Assembly (NCBI RefSeq): GCF_000299915.1
Contig: NZ_AMRI01000003.1
Coordinates: 153,351-217,350, forward strand
DNA from: Gallaecimonas xiamenensis 3-C-1
GTDB lineage: Bacteria; Pseudomonadota; Gammaproteobacteria; Enterobacterales; Gallaecimonadaceae
DNA: 64,000 nt
Direction of reading: 5' to 3'
Both the position numbers and the translations under genes were made by a program. The notes below the pieces were generated by a model. The model had not been told where the DNA came from, made no database searches, and saw only the letters and a program-made list of their open reading frames with translations. Every line of letters starts with the position of its first letter. Position 1 is the stretch's first letter. This document shows, in pieces, positions 26,109 through 34,626 of the stretch.

Positions 26109-26441
26109 ATGAAAAAGTCTCTGTTTGCCCTGTTCGGTATGATGCTGTGTGGCCAGGTCCTGGCCGATGACGTGACCTACTCCAACGAAGAATACTGTGC
26201 CATCCGCTACCAGGTGACCCAAAGCCACCTGGCTGCCTACGCTGACAAGCTGGGTTATGCCCCCAGCGACAAGGAATGTCGCCTGCTGCAAATCAAAGAC
26301 CTTAACGGCGATAAGGCAGCCTGGGACTTCCAGGGCAACAGGCCTTATGCCGGTTCTGTGATGCGCCTGCCGGTGGCGGTGGTGGTCAAGCTGCGCGACA
26401 TGACCCCGGCCCAACGCGCCGAGGCCCTGTCAGCCCATTAA
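26109..26441 (+). CDS. Small exported protein of unknown function
   Basis: A 110-residue protein with a signal peptide (MKKSLFALFGMMLCGQVLAD, cleavage after LA). The mature part of about 90 residues has two cysteines (EYCAIRYQ and KECRLLQ), which could form a disulfide in the periplasm, and ends VVVKLRDMTPAQRAEALSAH. I do not recognise the family. The frame is open to 26076 but the ATG at 26109 has GGGAG close upstream and starts the signal peptide. Convergent with the TIGR02444 gene, whose stop overlaps its stop by four bases. Confidence 0.7.
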   Translation: MKKSLFALFGMMLCGQVLADDVTYSNEEYCAIRYQVTQSHLAAYADKLGYAPSDKECRLLQIKDLNGDKAAWDFQGNRPYAGSVMRLPVAVVVKLRDMTPAQRAEALSAH

Positions 26442-26854
26442 GGCAGCTGGTAGAGGGCTTTTAAACGCGGCAGGTTCTTGGGACCTGCCGCTTTGTTTTG
26501 GGGGTAGTCCTGAGCGCTGGGGTCCCTGCCCACCAGGGCTTGATATTGGCGCTGGGCTTCGCGCTCCAGGCGCAGCTCCATGGCTTTGAGCTCCTGGTAG
26601 CGCTCTTGGCTGACCTCGCCCTTAAGGCTGTGGCGAAGGGCCCTGTAGGGTGCCAGCCACTGGGCTTGGATACGGCGGCTCTCACTCAGCAGCGCCAGCC
26701 AGGTGGCCTGCTCCAGGTACAGTTCTTCCTCGTCCAGCCAGGCCGCCAGCAGGTAGAGGTTCAGGTCCAGCTCGTGGCTTTGCTGCCAGGCCAGCAATTG
26801 CTTTTCCCATTGGGGATAGACCAGCAGGCAGTAATCCCAGAAGGTCTCGCTCAT
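26438..26854 (-). CDS. TIGR02444 (DUF2390) family protein
   Basis: A 138-residue protein: FWDYCLLVYPQWEKQLLAWQ at the N-terminus and LYLLAAWLDEEELYL in the middle are characteristic of the TIGR02444 family. These are helical cytoplasmic proteins of unknown function, commonly encoded immediately after the yheS ABC-F gene in pseudomonads and relatives. Here the ATG overlaps the yheS stop by four bases (ATGA), so translation is coupled. Confidence 0.85.
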   Translation of the reverse strand: MSETFWDYCLLVYPQWEKQLLAWQQSHELDLNLYLLAAWLDEEELYLEQATWLALLSESRRIQAQWLAPYRALRHSLKGEVSQERYQELKAMELRLEREAQRQYQALVGRDPSAQDYPQNKAAGPKNLPRLKALYQLP

Positions 26855-28770
26855 GCAAACTGTTCCTCAAAGGCGCTGTCCAGGCCCTCAAGCTCTTCGG
26901 ACAGGGCCATCCATTCCATTTCCACTGCATCCAGCTCGGCCTTGGCATCCCCTTGCTCCTTAAGGAGCCGGGTCAGCTCGGCCTTGTTGGCCGCTTCGTA
27001 GATATCGGCTTCCCCCAGGCGACCCTCGATGGTGGCCAGCTTGTCACCGAGGCTGGCCATGGTTTTGTCGAGCTTTTCAATTTTTTGCTTAAGGGGCCGG
27101 GTCTTGGTGCGGTGCTCGGCCTCCAGGCGCTTGCGGTCCTTGCGGGACTGGGCCGAGTTGTCCTTGCCGGCGCCGTTGTCGCTGGCCGGGCTGGCTGCCT
27201 TTTCCCGGTCTTTTAGCCACTTGTGGTAGTCGTCCAGATCGCCGTCAAAAGGCGCCACCTCCCCGTGGGAGACCCGCAGGAAGGTGTCGGTGGTGGTGCG
27301 CAGCAGGTGGCGGTCGTGAGAGACGATGACCATGGCGCCGTCAAAATCCTGCAGGGCCAGGGTCAGGGCCTCGCGCATCTCCAGGTCCAGGTGGTTGGTG
27401 GGTTCGTCCAGCAGCAGAAGGTTGGGGCGCTGCCAGACGATAAGGGCCAGGGCCAGGCGCGCCTTCTCGCCACCGGAGAAGGGGGCTATGGGCTCCAGGG
27501 CCTTGTCGCCACGAAAACCGAAATGGCCGAGAAAATCGCGCAGCTCCTGCTCCCGTACTTGCGGCGCCAGGCGCTGCAGGTGCAAGAGCGCCGAGGCGTT
27601 GGCGTCCAGGTATTCCAACTGGTGCTGGGCAAAATAGCCCACCTTCAGGCCCTGGGCCGGTACCAGCTCGCCACTTTGCGGGGCAAGGCCGCCAGCCAGG
27701 AATTTAATGAGGGTGGATTTACCGGCGCCGTTGGGGCCCAACAGGCCAATGCGCTCACCGGGTTGTAGCCGCAGGCTGACATTACTGAGGATTTGCTTGT
27801 CGCCGTAACCCAGGCTCACTTTGTCGATGGCCAGCAGCGGCGAGGGCAGGGTGGCGGCGTTTTCAAAGACAAAGGAGAAGGGCGAGTCCACGTGGGCCGC
27901 TTGCAGCTCTTCCATCCGTTCCAGAGCCTTGATGCGGCTTTGGGCCTGGCGGGCCTTGGTGGCCTTGGCTTTGAAGCGGTCGATAAAGCTTTGCAGGTGG
28001 GCGCGCTGAGCCTGCTGGCGCTCGAACATGGCCTGCTGCTGGGCCAGGCGGGCGGCGCGCTGGCGTTCGAAGCTCTCGTAGTTGCCGGTGTAGCTGTTGA
28101 GCTTCTGGTGCTCCACATGGCAGATGTGGGTGACCACGTCGTCGAGAAAATCCCGGTCGTGGGAAATGAGCAGCAAGGTGCCCTTGTAGCTGGTCAGCCA
28201 GTCGGCCAGCCAGAACACCGCATCGAGATCCAAGTGGTTGGTGGGTTCGTCCAGCAGCAACAGATCTGAGGGGCAGATCAGCGCCTGGGCCAGGTTAAGG
28301 CGCATCCGCCAGCCGCCCGAGAAGGACGACACCGGCCGCAGCTCGTCACCGCCGGCAAAGCCCAAACCGTGCATCAGGGCGCCGGCCCGGGCGCGAATGT
28401 CGTAGCCGCCGGCCTGCTCCATGTCGCCCATGATGCGGGCCATGGCGTCGCCGTCGTTGTGCGCCTGAGCGGTGGCCAGTTTGGCCTCCAGGGCCCGGTA
28501 ATGGGCGTCGCCGTCAATCACATAATCGATGGCGGGGCGCTCAAGGGCCGGGGTTTCCTGCTTGACCGAGGCAATGGTCCAGTTGGCGGGCAGCTTGACG
28601 TCGCCGCCATCCACCTCCAGCTCGCCGCGCAGCAGCGCAAAGAGGGTGGACTTGCCACAGCCATTGGCGCCTACCAGGCCCACCCTGTGGCCGGCGTGTA
28701 CGGTAAGGGCGGCGCCGTCGAAGAGTTTCTGGCCGCCGCGGATCAATTGCAGGTCTTGAAGGTGTATCAT
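26851..28770 (-). CDS. yheS: ABC-F ATPase YheS
   Basis: A 639-residue soluble tandem ATPase of the ABC-F class. Two nucleotide-binding domains each carry Walker A (GLVGANGCGKST and GLLGPNGAGKST), signature (SFSGGWRMRLN and PFSGGEKARLA) and LLLDEPTNHLD. A linker of about 80 residues lies between them (FERQRAARLAQQQAMFERQQ), with a charged coiled-coil tail of about 110 residues at the C-terminus. ABC-F proteins act on the ribosome E site rather than transporting solutes. It heads an operon with the TIGR02444 gene and is divergent from yheV by 53 bp. Confidence 0.95.
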   Translation of the reverse strand: MIHLQDLQLIRGGQKLFDGAALTVHAGHRVGLVGANGCGKSTLFALLRGELEVDGGDVKLPANWTIASVKQETPALERPAIDYVIDGDAHYRALEAKLATAQAHNDGDAMARIMGDMEQAGGYDIRARAGALMHGLGFAGGDELRPVSSFSGGWRMRLNLAQALICPSDLLLLDEPTNHLDLDAVFWLADWLTSYKGTLLLISHDRDFLDDVVTHICHVEHQKLNSYTGNYESFERQRAARLAQQQAMFERQQAQRAHLQSFIDRFKAKATKARQAQSRIKALERMEELQAAHVDSPFSFVFENAATLPSPLLAIDKVSLGYGDKQILSNVSLRLQPGERIGLLGPNGAGKSTLIKFLAGGLAPQSGELVPAQGLKVGYFAQHQLEYLDANASALLHLQRLAPQVREQELRDFLGHFGFRGDKALEPIAPFSGGEKARLALALIVWQRPNLLLLDEPTNHLDLEMREALTLALQDFDGAMVIVSHDRHLLRTTTDTFLRVSHGEVAPFDGDLDDYHKWLKDREKAASPASDNGAGKDNSAQSRKDRKRLEAEHRTKTRPLKQKIEKLDKTMASLGDKLATIEGRLGEADIYEAANKAELTRLLKEQGDAKAELDAVEMEWMALSEELEGLDSAFEEQFA

Positions 28771-28823
28771 GTGCGGTCTACATCTGCCGTGATGTCGGCA
28801 ATCCTACTAGGTTGGAAGTCAGT

Positions 28824-29024
28824 ATGGCAAAGCGTCGTTTCATCGCCGGGGCCAAGTGCCCGCAGTGCGAGCAGCAAGACAGCATTCAGCTCATCATTGA
28901 AAACAACGTCGAGCGTATCGAGTGCGTGTCCTGCGGCTATAAGCAGACCCAGACCAGCCGCGACGCCGAAGGCGCCGCCAAGGGCGACAAGGAAAGCATC
29001 ATCGGGCTGTTTAAACCCGAATAA
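28824..29024 (+). CDS. yheV: YheV family zinc-ribbon-like protein
   Basis: A 66-residue protein opening MAKRRFIAGAKCPQCEQQDS with two CxxC pairs (CPQC at about 12-15 and CVSC at about 33-36), giving a probable zinc ribbon. Matches YheV, which is encoded near slyX, slyD and yheS in E. coli. Function unknown. A TTG at 28812 is in frame, but the ATG at 28824 with GGAAG upstream gives the family start. A bidirectional terminator separates it from convergent slyX. Confidence 0.92.
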   Translation: MAKRRFIAGAKCPQCEQQDSIQLIIENNVERIECVSCGYKQTQTSRDAEGAAKGDKESIIGLFKPE

Positions 29025-29046
29025 GGGCGCCGGCGGCGCCCTTTTC
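29023..29046. terminator. Bidirectional terminator between yheV and slyX
   Basis: Stem AAGGGCGCC/GGCGCCCTT with a GGC loop, followed by TT. It begins inside the yheV stop codon and ends at the slyX stop. Confidence 0.75.
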
Positions 29047-29251
29047 AATAATGGGGAGGCGGGGTTTCTTCGTGCTCGCCGGCAATGTTACTGCCCTGGG
29101 CACTCTTGAGCTTCCTGGCCATCAGCGCCAGCTGCTCCCGCTGCTTTTCCACCAGCCGCTGCAGGCTGGCCATCTCGTCCGACAGCTCCTGTAGGGCTAT
29201 CTCTTGAAAGGCCAGGCGGCTTTCCAGATCGTTAAGGCGTTCTTCACTCAT
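29045..29251 (-). CDS. slyX: SlyX protein
   Basis: A 68-residue coiled-coil protein with the SlyX pattern LESRLAFQEIALQELSDEMA and the proline-rich histidine/tyrosine C-terminus PPPHY. Function is unknown; in E. coli it lies next to fkpA, and here only one gene intervenes. Its start overlaps the end of the WD40 lipoprotein gene by eight bases, so the two are probably translated together. Confidence 0.92.
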   Translation of the reverse strand: MSEERLNDLESRLAFQEIALQELSDEMASLQRLVEKQREQLALMARKLKSAQGSNIAGEHEETPPPHY

Positions 29252-30320
29252 CCGTCTTCTCCAGCGGCCAGGCCTCCAATAAGCCGGCGGAGCTTACCGA
29301 ATAGACCCTGTCCTTGGCAAAGGCCGTGGCATAGACCACCGCCGAGCGCGGCCGGTAATCCTCTGCAACCCCCACTTGGCGCTGCCAGAGCCGCTGGCCG
29401 CTTTCCAGGTTCCACAGGATCAACTGGCGGCCCGGGCCACCGGTGAGTAGCCGTTTGCCGTCGCCGCTGAAACGGGCGCTGGTAAAGAGCTCCTGCTTGG
29501 CCTTGGTGGCTAACCGGGTTTTCACCTGGCCGCTCCGGATATCCCAGATAAGGGCGTTGTTGTCGGCATCTTCCACAAAGGCATAGCGGCCGTCCTGAGT
29601 CAGGGCCACCAACACCACTCGTCCTTCGGCCGGGAAGGGGCGTTGCACCTGACCGGTCTGGGTGTTCCAGAGCATTGCCCTGTGGTCGTTGCCGCCGGAC
29701 AGCACATAAAGGCCATTGGCGGACATGGCGATGGAATTGACCTTCTCGCTATGGCCCAAGAACTCCAGGCGCCGCCCGGAGATGCGGTTAAGGTGCACTA
29801 TCACGCCATCGGCCCTGGCAAAGGCGATGAAATTGCCGCCATTGGACACCGCCACATCCCTCAGGCTGTGCACCTGGCTGGTGCCGGGTTGGTCCACTCT
29901 GGGGGCGCCGCTGTAACTGCCGGCCTGCCAGTAACCGAGGTTTTCACCGTCGGCGGTTCGCCACAAGGCGAGGCGGGTCTGGTCGGCGGTCACCAGGTAG
30001 GCGCCGTTCTCGGAAAAACGGGTCAGGGTGACCGGCAGGGGCTGGGCGGGCAGCCGTTCGTCCGGCTTGTAGCCGCCCCGGGTCAAGGCTGCTTGGTCGG
30101 GAGGTGCCACGTTCATCTGCAGCCGGTAGCGGGGGGCCTGGGTTTTCAGATCCCAGACCACCACCCCCTCGGGGTCGCCGCTGACCGCCGCCAGGTCACC
30201 CTGTACCGACAGATCGGCACCATAGGCCCCGTTGCCGACCAGCTGCCAGCTGGCCAGGGACGGGGATTGGGGGCTGCAACCAAACAGCAGCACAACACAA
30301 AACAAAAGGACTCTGGGCAT
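29244..30320 (-). CDS. WD40-repeat lipoprotein
   Basis: A 358-residue protein with a lipoprotein signal (LLFCVVLLFGCSPQS; lipid-modified Cys about residue 15). The rest is a seven-bladed WD40-like beta-propeller: GVVVWDLKTQ, RLALWRTADG, VNSIAMSANGLYVLSGGNDH, AMLWNTQTG, ALIWDIRSG and LILWNLESG. Probably a periplasmic scaffold anchored to a membrane. It sits between fkpA (divergent) and slyX (overlapping, same strand), and is not part of the E. coli version of this neighbourhood. Ligand unknown. Confidence 0.88.
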   Translation of the reverse strand: MPRVLLFCVVLLFGCSPQSPSLASWQLVGNGAYGADLSVQGDLAAVSGDPEGVVVWDLKTQAPRYRLQMNVAPPDQAALTRGGYKPDERLPAQPLPVTLTRFSENGAYLVTADQTRLALWRTADGENLGYWQAGSYSGAPRVDQPGTSQVHSLRDVAVSNGGNFIAFARADGVIVHLNRISGRRLEFLGHSEKVNSIAMSANGLYVLSGGNDHRAMLWNTQTGQVQRPFPAEGRVVLVALTQDGRYAFVEDADNNALIWDIRSGQVKTRLATKAKQELFTSARFSGDGKRLLTGGPGRQLILWNLESGQRLWQRQVGVAEDYRPRSAVVYATAFAKDRVYSVSSAGLLEAWPLEKTDE

Positions 30321-30406
30321 GGATTTAATAATGCAAGATTTTGTGTTTAGTATAAGGACTTTACCAAAGACGAAAGGGGATGGCCCCTTTCACTGAAGGA
30401 GTGACT

Positions 30407-31177
30407 ATGAAGCCCTGGTTCAAGCTGGCGGTGATCCCTGCTTTCGTTCTGGCAGTGACAGCCTGTCAACAACAAGAAGAAAAGACTGACCAAGCTGCCG
30501 CACAGGTCAAGCTGGAAACCGACGAGGCCAAGCAGGCTTATGCCATCGGTGCCAGCATTGCCGAGTACATCCGCACCACCATGGACAAGCAGGAAGAGCT
30601 GGGCATCAGCCTGGACAAAGAGCTGGTGATCGCGGGCTTCAGCGACGGTATCCACGACAAGAACCAACTGGACAAGGACACCATCACCGCCCAGCTGCAG
30701 GCCCTGGACAAGACCGCTTCCGAGAAGCTGGCCGCCAAGTCCAAGGAAGAAGCCGAAAAGAACAAGACCGATGGTGAGAAATACCTGGCCGAAAACGCCA
30801 AGAAAGACGGCGTGAAGGTCACCGATTCCGGCCTGCAGTACGAAGTGCTGACCGAAGGCACCGGCGAGCATCCCAAGGCTACCGACCGCGTTACCGTCAA
30901 CTACAAGGGTACCCTCACCGACGGTACCCAGTTCGACAGCTCCTATGACCGTGGCGAGCCCATTACTTTCGCCCTCAACCGCGTTATTCCCGGTTGGACC
31001 GAAGGCGTACAGCTGATGACCGTTGGCTCCAAGTACCGCTTCGTGATCCCCTCCGAGCTGGCTTACGGTGAGCGCGACATGCAGACCATTCCCCCTAACT
31101 CCGTGCTGGTGTTCGAAGTGGAACTGCTGGGCATCGACAAGGGCGAGCAGGCCAAACCTGAAGCCTCCGACAAGTAA
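30407..31177 (+). CDS. fkpA: FkpA-type peptidyl-prolyl cis-trans isomerase
   Basis: A 256-residue periplasmic FKBP chaperone. The N-terminal signal ends LAVTACQQQEE, a lipobox-like sequence, so it may be lipid-anchored. Residues about 35-145 form the FkpA N-terminal dimerisation helices; the FKBP domain (about 150-250) has VTVNYKGTLTDGTQFDSSYD, VIPGWTEGVQLM, IPSELAYGERDM and IPPNSVLVFEVELL. It folds outer-membrane and periplasmic proteins. The ATG at 30407 has AAGGAG six bases upstream, so the longer frame from 30380 is rejected. A strong terminator follows. Confidence 0.95.
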   Translation: MKPWFKLAVIPAFVLAVTACQQQEEKTDQAAAQVKLETDEAKQAYAIGASIAEYIRTTMDKQEELGISLDKELVIAGFSDGIHDKNQLDKDTITAQLQALDKTASEKLAAKSKEEAEKNKTDGEKYLAENAKKDGVKVTDSGLQYEVLTEGTGEHPKATDRVTVNYKGTLTDGTQFDSSYDRGEPITFALNRVIPGWTEGVQLMTVGSKYRFVIPSELAYGERDMQTIPPNSVLVFEVELLGIDKGEQAKPEASDK

Positions 31178-31193
31178 GTTGATTTGTTAATAA

Positions 31194-31220
31194 AAACCGG
31201 CCTTGATGGCCGGTTTTTTT
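31194..31220 (+). terminator. Intrinsic terminator of fkpA
   Basis: Stem ACCGGCC/GGCCGGT with loop TTGAT and T7. Confidence 0.9.
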
Positions 31221-31281
31221 ACGTTGTTGTGGGTGGCAAAAAGGAACCACACTTCGTTTAAGGATGAATAGGAAATGTGTG

Positions 31282-31998
31282 ATGAGTTTGTCCATCAAGT
31301 CGGTGGTGTTGGGTCTGATTGCTTTACTGGTGGTACTGCTTGGTACCTGGCAACTGGTCAACAGCCGCCAGGTGCAGCTTTTTGGGGAGCTGGTCAACAG
31401 GGTGGATACCGACCAGAAGGTGATAGCCCTGACCTTCGACGACGGCCCGGCCCCGGGCAATACCGAGGCGGTCCTGACGATGCTGGCCGCCGAGGACGTC
31501 AAAGCCACTTTCTTCCTGGTGGGCAGCGCCATGGAGCTGCACCCCAGGGAAACCATGCTGATTGCCAATGCCGGCCATGAGATTGGCAACCACTCCTACA
31601 GCCACCAGCGCATGGTGCTGATGTCTCCTGGCGCCGTGCGCGAAGAGTTGGAACGCACCGACGCCCTGATCCGCCAAAGCGGCTACCAGGGCCCCATCCT
31701 GTTCAGGCCCCCTTACGGCAAGAAGTTCGTCATGCTGCCCTGGTACCTGTCGCACCGTGACATGACCTCTGTCACCTGGGACCTGGAGCCGGAAAGCCAT
31801 GGCGACATCGCCGGCAACAGCCAGGCCATCACCCGTTATGTACTGGACAAGGCCAAACCCGGCTCCATCCTGCTGCTGCACGTGATGTTCCGCTCCCGCC
31901 AGGCCTCCCTGGACGCCGTGCCCGGCATCATCGAGGGCCTTAAGGCCAAGGGCTATCGTTTGGTGACGGTGTCAGAGTTGCTGGCGTTAAGGCCCTGA
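31282..31998 (+). CDS. Membrane-anchored polysaccharide deacetylase (NodB type)
   Basis: A 238-residue protein with one N-terminal membrane anchor (SVVLGLIALLVVLLGTWQLV) and a NodB domain. Motif 1 is ALTFDDGPAPGNT (catalytic and metal Asp), motif 2 GNHSYSHQ (metal His pair), motif 3 FRPPYGKKF. It would remove acetyl groups from GlcNAc in a cell-wall or surface polysaccharide in the periplasm. The usual LLHD motif reads LLLHVM. The ATG at 31282 has AGGA nine bases upstream and is preferred over 31264. It is convergent with a second deacetylase gene, separated by a shared terminator. Confidence 0.87.
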   Translation: MSLSIKSVVLGLIALLVVLLGTWQLVNSRQVQLFGELVNRVDTDQKVIALTFDDGPAPGNTEAVLTMLAAEDVKATFFLVGSAMELHPRETMLIANAGHEIGNHSYSHQRMVLMSPGAVREELERTDALIRQSGYQGPILFRPPYGKKFVMLPWYLSHRDMTSVTWDLEPESHGDIAGNSQAITRYVLDKAKPGSILLLHVMFRSRQASLDAVPGIIEGLKAKGYRLVTVSELLALRP

Positions 31999-32029
31999 TA
32001 AAAAAGCCCCGCAGAGCGGGGCTTTTTTT
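31999..32029. terminator. Bidirectional terminator between the two deacetylase genes
   Basis: Stem AGCCCCGC/GCGGGGCT with an AGA loop, A6 and T7 on either side. Confidence 0.9.
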
Positions 32030-32034
32030 AGCCA

Positions 32035-33132
32035 TCAAATGTCGCGGCAGTCGGTCCAGGTGAGCCCCGCCTGCTTTTGAAAGTCCACCAGGGCCGGCAG
32101 GTTGGCCAAGGCCTTGGGGTGGATGTCGTGGTAGAGAATGATACCGCTGCGCCACAGCAGCATCAGGGTGATCACCCTGTCCTGGACCTGTTGGTTGTCG
32201 AGCTTGCGGTTCCAGTCCTGGCTGTCGATATTCCACAGCATCACCCCTTCATCCCGCTCAGCCAGGCTTTCCAGCAGCGCCGGTTGGCGCTGGCCGTAAG
32301 GGGGGCGGAACCAGTGGTGGCCTTTTTGCGGCAACTCGGCCAGCAGCTTGCGGGTGTCGGCCAGGGACTGGGCCCAGCCGTCCCAGCGCTGGTGGCTCTT
32401 ATGCTGGTAACCATGGGAGCCCACGCACTGGTTGGCGTAAAAATCCTTACCGGGTTTAACGGCGGCCAGCCTTTCCCCCAGGGCGAAAAACTGGGCATGC
32501 AGGCCCTTGCCTTCAAGGGCGCTGACCAGTTGGGCACTGCGGTTGTCACCCTTGACGGTGCTGGACGGACCGTCGTCGTAGCTCAGCAGGAAGTGGCCGT
32601 CGGCCTGGTTAAAGCCACTTCGTTCCAGTTCGTCCAACTCACCGGCCCCCAGGGGTAATACTTCGCTGGTTACCCGGCCAAAGAGGGCGGCCAGACGCAC
32701 CTGCTCGTAGAGGTAACGCTGGTGAAAGGCCTGGCTTGCCTGCTGCCAGGCGCCAAGGCTGTTGTCATGGGGTTGTTGGCTGGCGGCCACCAGGGCTTCC
32801 CAGCTTTTGGCGTCCTGGCATTGGTGGCAGGCCATGGCGTAGTTGCCCTGTAGGCGCAGCTGGGTCAGCTCGCGCCATTGCTGGACGCTGGCCATGTCCG
32901 GGTTGTCCACCTGGGTAAAGGCGGTGACGGCGGCGGCATCATCCAAGGGGGTGGCTGCCAGCAGCCGGGTAAATTGGCGGATCTCCGCCGCCGAGGCCTG
33001 GTCAAAGGCGCTGCGGCTGTCGATAGCCTGGGGCCAGAGCTGGCGGTCCAGGGTGGCGACCTTGGCGGGGCCGGCGGCCCAGGCTTGGGGCAGGGTCAGC
33101 AGGGCCAAGGCGGCGATAAAATAAGAGCGCAT
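32035..33132 (-). CDS. Secreted polysaccharide deacetylase-family protein
   Basis: A 365-residue protein with a signal peptide (cleaved after QAWAA, about residue 20), a helical N-terminal region of about 150 residues of unknown nature, and a C-terminal NodB domain: FLLSYDDGPSST (motif 1), GSHGYQHKSH (motif 2), HWFRPPYGQRQ (motif 3) and ILYHDIHPKA. All metal-binding positions are present. It is convergent with the shorter membrane-anchored deacetylase and only distantly similar to it, so the two probably act on different polymers. Confidence 0.85.
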   Translation of the reverse strand: MRSYFIAALALLTLPQAWAAGPAKVATLDRQLWPQAIDSRSAFDQASAAEIRQFTRLLAATPLDDAAAVTAFTQVDNPDMASVQQWRELTQLRLQGNYAMACHQCQDAKSWEALVAASQQPHDNSLGAWQQASQAFHQRYLYEQVRLAALFGRVTSEVLPLGAGELDELERSGFNQADGHFLLSYDDGPSSTVKGDNRSAQLVSALEGKGLHAQFFALGERLAAVKPGKDFYANQCVGSHGYQHKSHQRWDGWAQSLADTRKLLAELPQKGHHWFRPPYGQRQPALLESLAERDEGVMLWNIDSQDWNRKLDNQQVQDRVITLMLLWRSGIILYHDIHPKALANLPALVDFQKQAGLTWTDCRDI

Positions 33133-33157
33133 CTGTCGTCCTTTTCTTGTGCGTGGA

Positions 33158-33184
33158 AAGAAAAAACCCCGCCGAAGCGGGGCT
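33158..33184 (-). terminator. Intrinsic terminator of the TPR-protein gene
   Basis: On the minus strand CCCCGC-TTCG-GCGGGG followed by T6, directly after the TPR gene. Confidence 0.85.
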
Positions 33185-33189
33185 TGGGA

Positions 33190-34365
33190 TCAGTGCAGTT
33201 TCTGCTCCATCCGTTCTATGCCTTTGTCGTAGGCGCTGTGGGCGCGCAGGGACTTGGCTTTACGGTAGCTGTCGAGGGCATCCTGCCACTGGCCTTTGGC
33301 CTCGTAGATACGGGCGATGTTGTAGTAGCTGCTGGCCTGGACCCTGTCCTTGCTCTTGCCGCTGGCCAGTTCGATGGCCTTGCGGTTGGCCCACAGGGCT
33401 TCGGCGGTGCGGTCCAGTTTCTGGTAGGTCAGGCCCAGGTTGCTGTAGGCCTGGCCGAAGTTGGGATAGAGGTTGATGGCGTCTTGGAAGCGGTACATGG
33501 CGCCCATCAGATCCTGCTGGTGATAGAGCTTCTCACCCTGGGTGTTGTAGCGCTTGGCTTGCTGGATGTCGGCGCTGCTGACCAGGTTCTGGGGGTCAAA
33601 GCTGTCGCTTGCCAGCAGGTCCTTGAGGTAGGCATCCAGGCCCTGGGGGGTCAGGTTCTTGTAGCTGTTGATGTCCTGGAAGGCACCGTTCTCGTCGATG
33701 CCGAACACCAGCCAGCTGTTGCCGTTTTTACCGGGCTGAGGCCGGTAGGTGCGGACCAGGGTCTGGCCTACATAGAGCTGAACGCTGGCTTGGCTGTCGG
33801 CCATGGCGCGGGCAATGGTACCGCTGGCATTGCTGAAGTCATGGACGGCGTAGATGTATTTCTTGCCTTGCTGCTTCTTGCTGACGGTGATGGTCTCGGG
33901 GCCATAGGAGGTGGTGTCGTCCACGTCCAGATTGGCTTGGCGGCCGTTTTTCTTGGCGAAATAAATATGACTGCCGGGGAAGGCCATGTGGGAGTCCAGA
34001 TCCTTGGGCGAGGCGCCCCAGGTCAGTACCACCCGCAGGCCGTCCAGGTTGTCCATCACCGGGGACAAGGCATAGGTGAAGCCGTCGCAAGGGCAACGTA
34101 CTACCAGGGTGGAGTAGCCTTCCTTGTCTATGATCATGGTGGTGTCGGCATCATCGGAGATCTGGGCGCTGGCCTGGCCGGCGGTGTTGCTGGTGGCGCG
34201 TTGGGAGCTTTCACCATTGCGCTGCCAGGTGATCTTGGCGTCGGCCAGTTTCTGATCCTTGACCACGGCGCTCAGCACTTTGACGTTGACGCTGTCGGCG
34301 GCCTGGGCAGGCAGACCCATGATACCGGCCAACAACAGGGCCGGGAGTCCAAAATACGGCTTCAT
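33190..34365 (-). CDS. Exported DUF2135/YfaP-like and TPR-repeat protein
   Basis: A 391-residue protein with a signal peptide (cleaved after LPAQAA, about residue 22). Residues about 30-215 include LRVVLTWGASPKDLDSHMAF, the metal-ligand-like pattern of YfaP/DUF2135 domains, and a nearby CPCDG. Residues about 270-385 contain three TPR-like repeats (GEKLYHQQDLMGAMYRFQDA; AYSNLGLTYQKLDRTAEALW; YYNIARIYEAKGQWQDALDS). Probably a periplasmic assembly factor; partners unknown. Two ATGs lie close together; AAAGGA is seven bases before the one at 34365 and only one base before 34371, so I take 34365. Confidence 0.78.
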   Translation of the reverse strand: MKPYFGLPALLLAGIMGLPAQAADSVNVKVLSAVVKDQKLADAKITWQRNGESSQRATSNTAGQASAQISDDADTTMIIDKEGYSTLVVRCPCDGFTYALSPVMDNLDGLRVVLTWGASPKDLDSHMAFPGSHIYFAKKNGRQANLDVDDTTSYGPETITVSKKQQGKKYIYAVHDFSNASGTIARAMADSQASVQLYVGQTLVRTYRPQPGKNGNSWLVFGIDENGAFQDINSYKNLTPQGLDAYLKDLLASDSFDPQNLVSSADIQQAKRYNTQGEKLYHQQDLMGAMYRFQDAINLYPNFGQAYSNLGLTYQKLDRTAEALWANRKAIELASGKSKDRVQASSYYNIARIYEAKGQWQDALDSYRKAKSLRAHSAYDKGIERMEQKLH

Positions 34366-34626
34366 GTACATGTCCTTTGAATGTGTCGGTGAATCTGGGC
34401 TGCACTCCGCCTTCCAGGCGAAGTTGGCAGGCACAAGAGTCTAGCGACAATAACAGGGGATAACTACGGTCAAGGGCGGGAAATTTTCCGGCCCCAAGAA
34501 GGCAAGTCACTGTAACGCATTGCTTTTGGAGGGAGCCTGGCAGGTAAAGATAAAGGCCGATACTGAAGGTGGGGGGCCATTTGGACGCCTTTTGGCTAGG
34601 TGGCCCTTTTACTCCAGGTGTTGTCC

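Noticed and set aside
32878..34380. 500-codon plus-strand frame opposite the deacetylase and TPR genes
   Set aside because: It spans two real minus-strand genes and their terminator, and its product has no recognisable domain.
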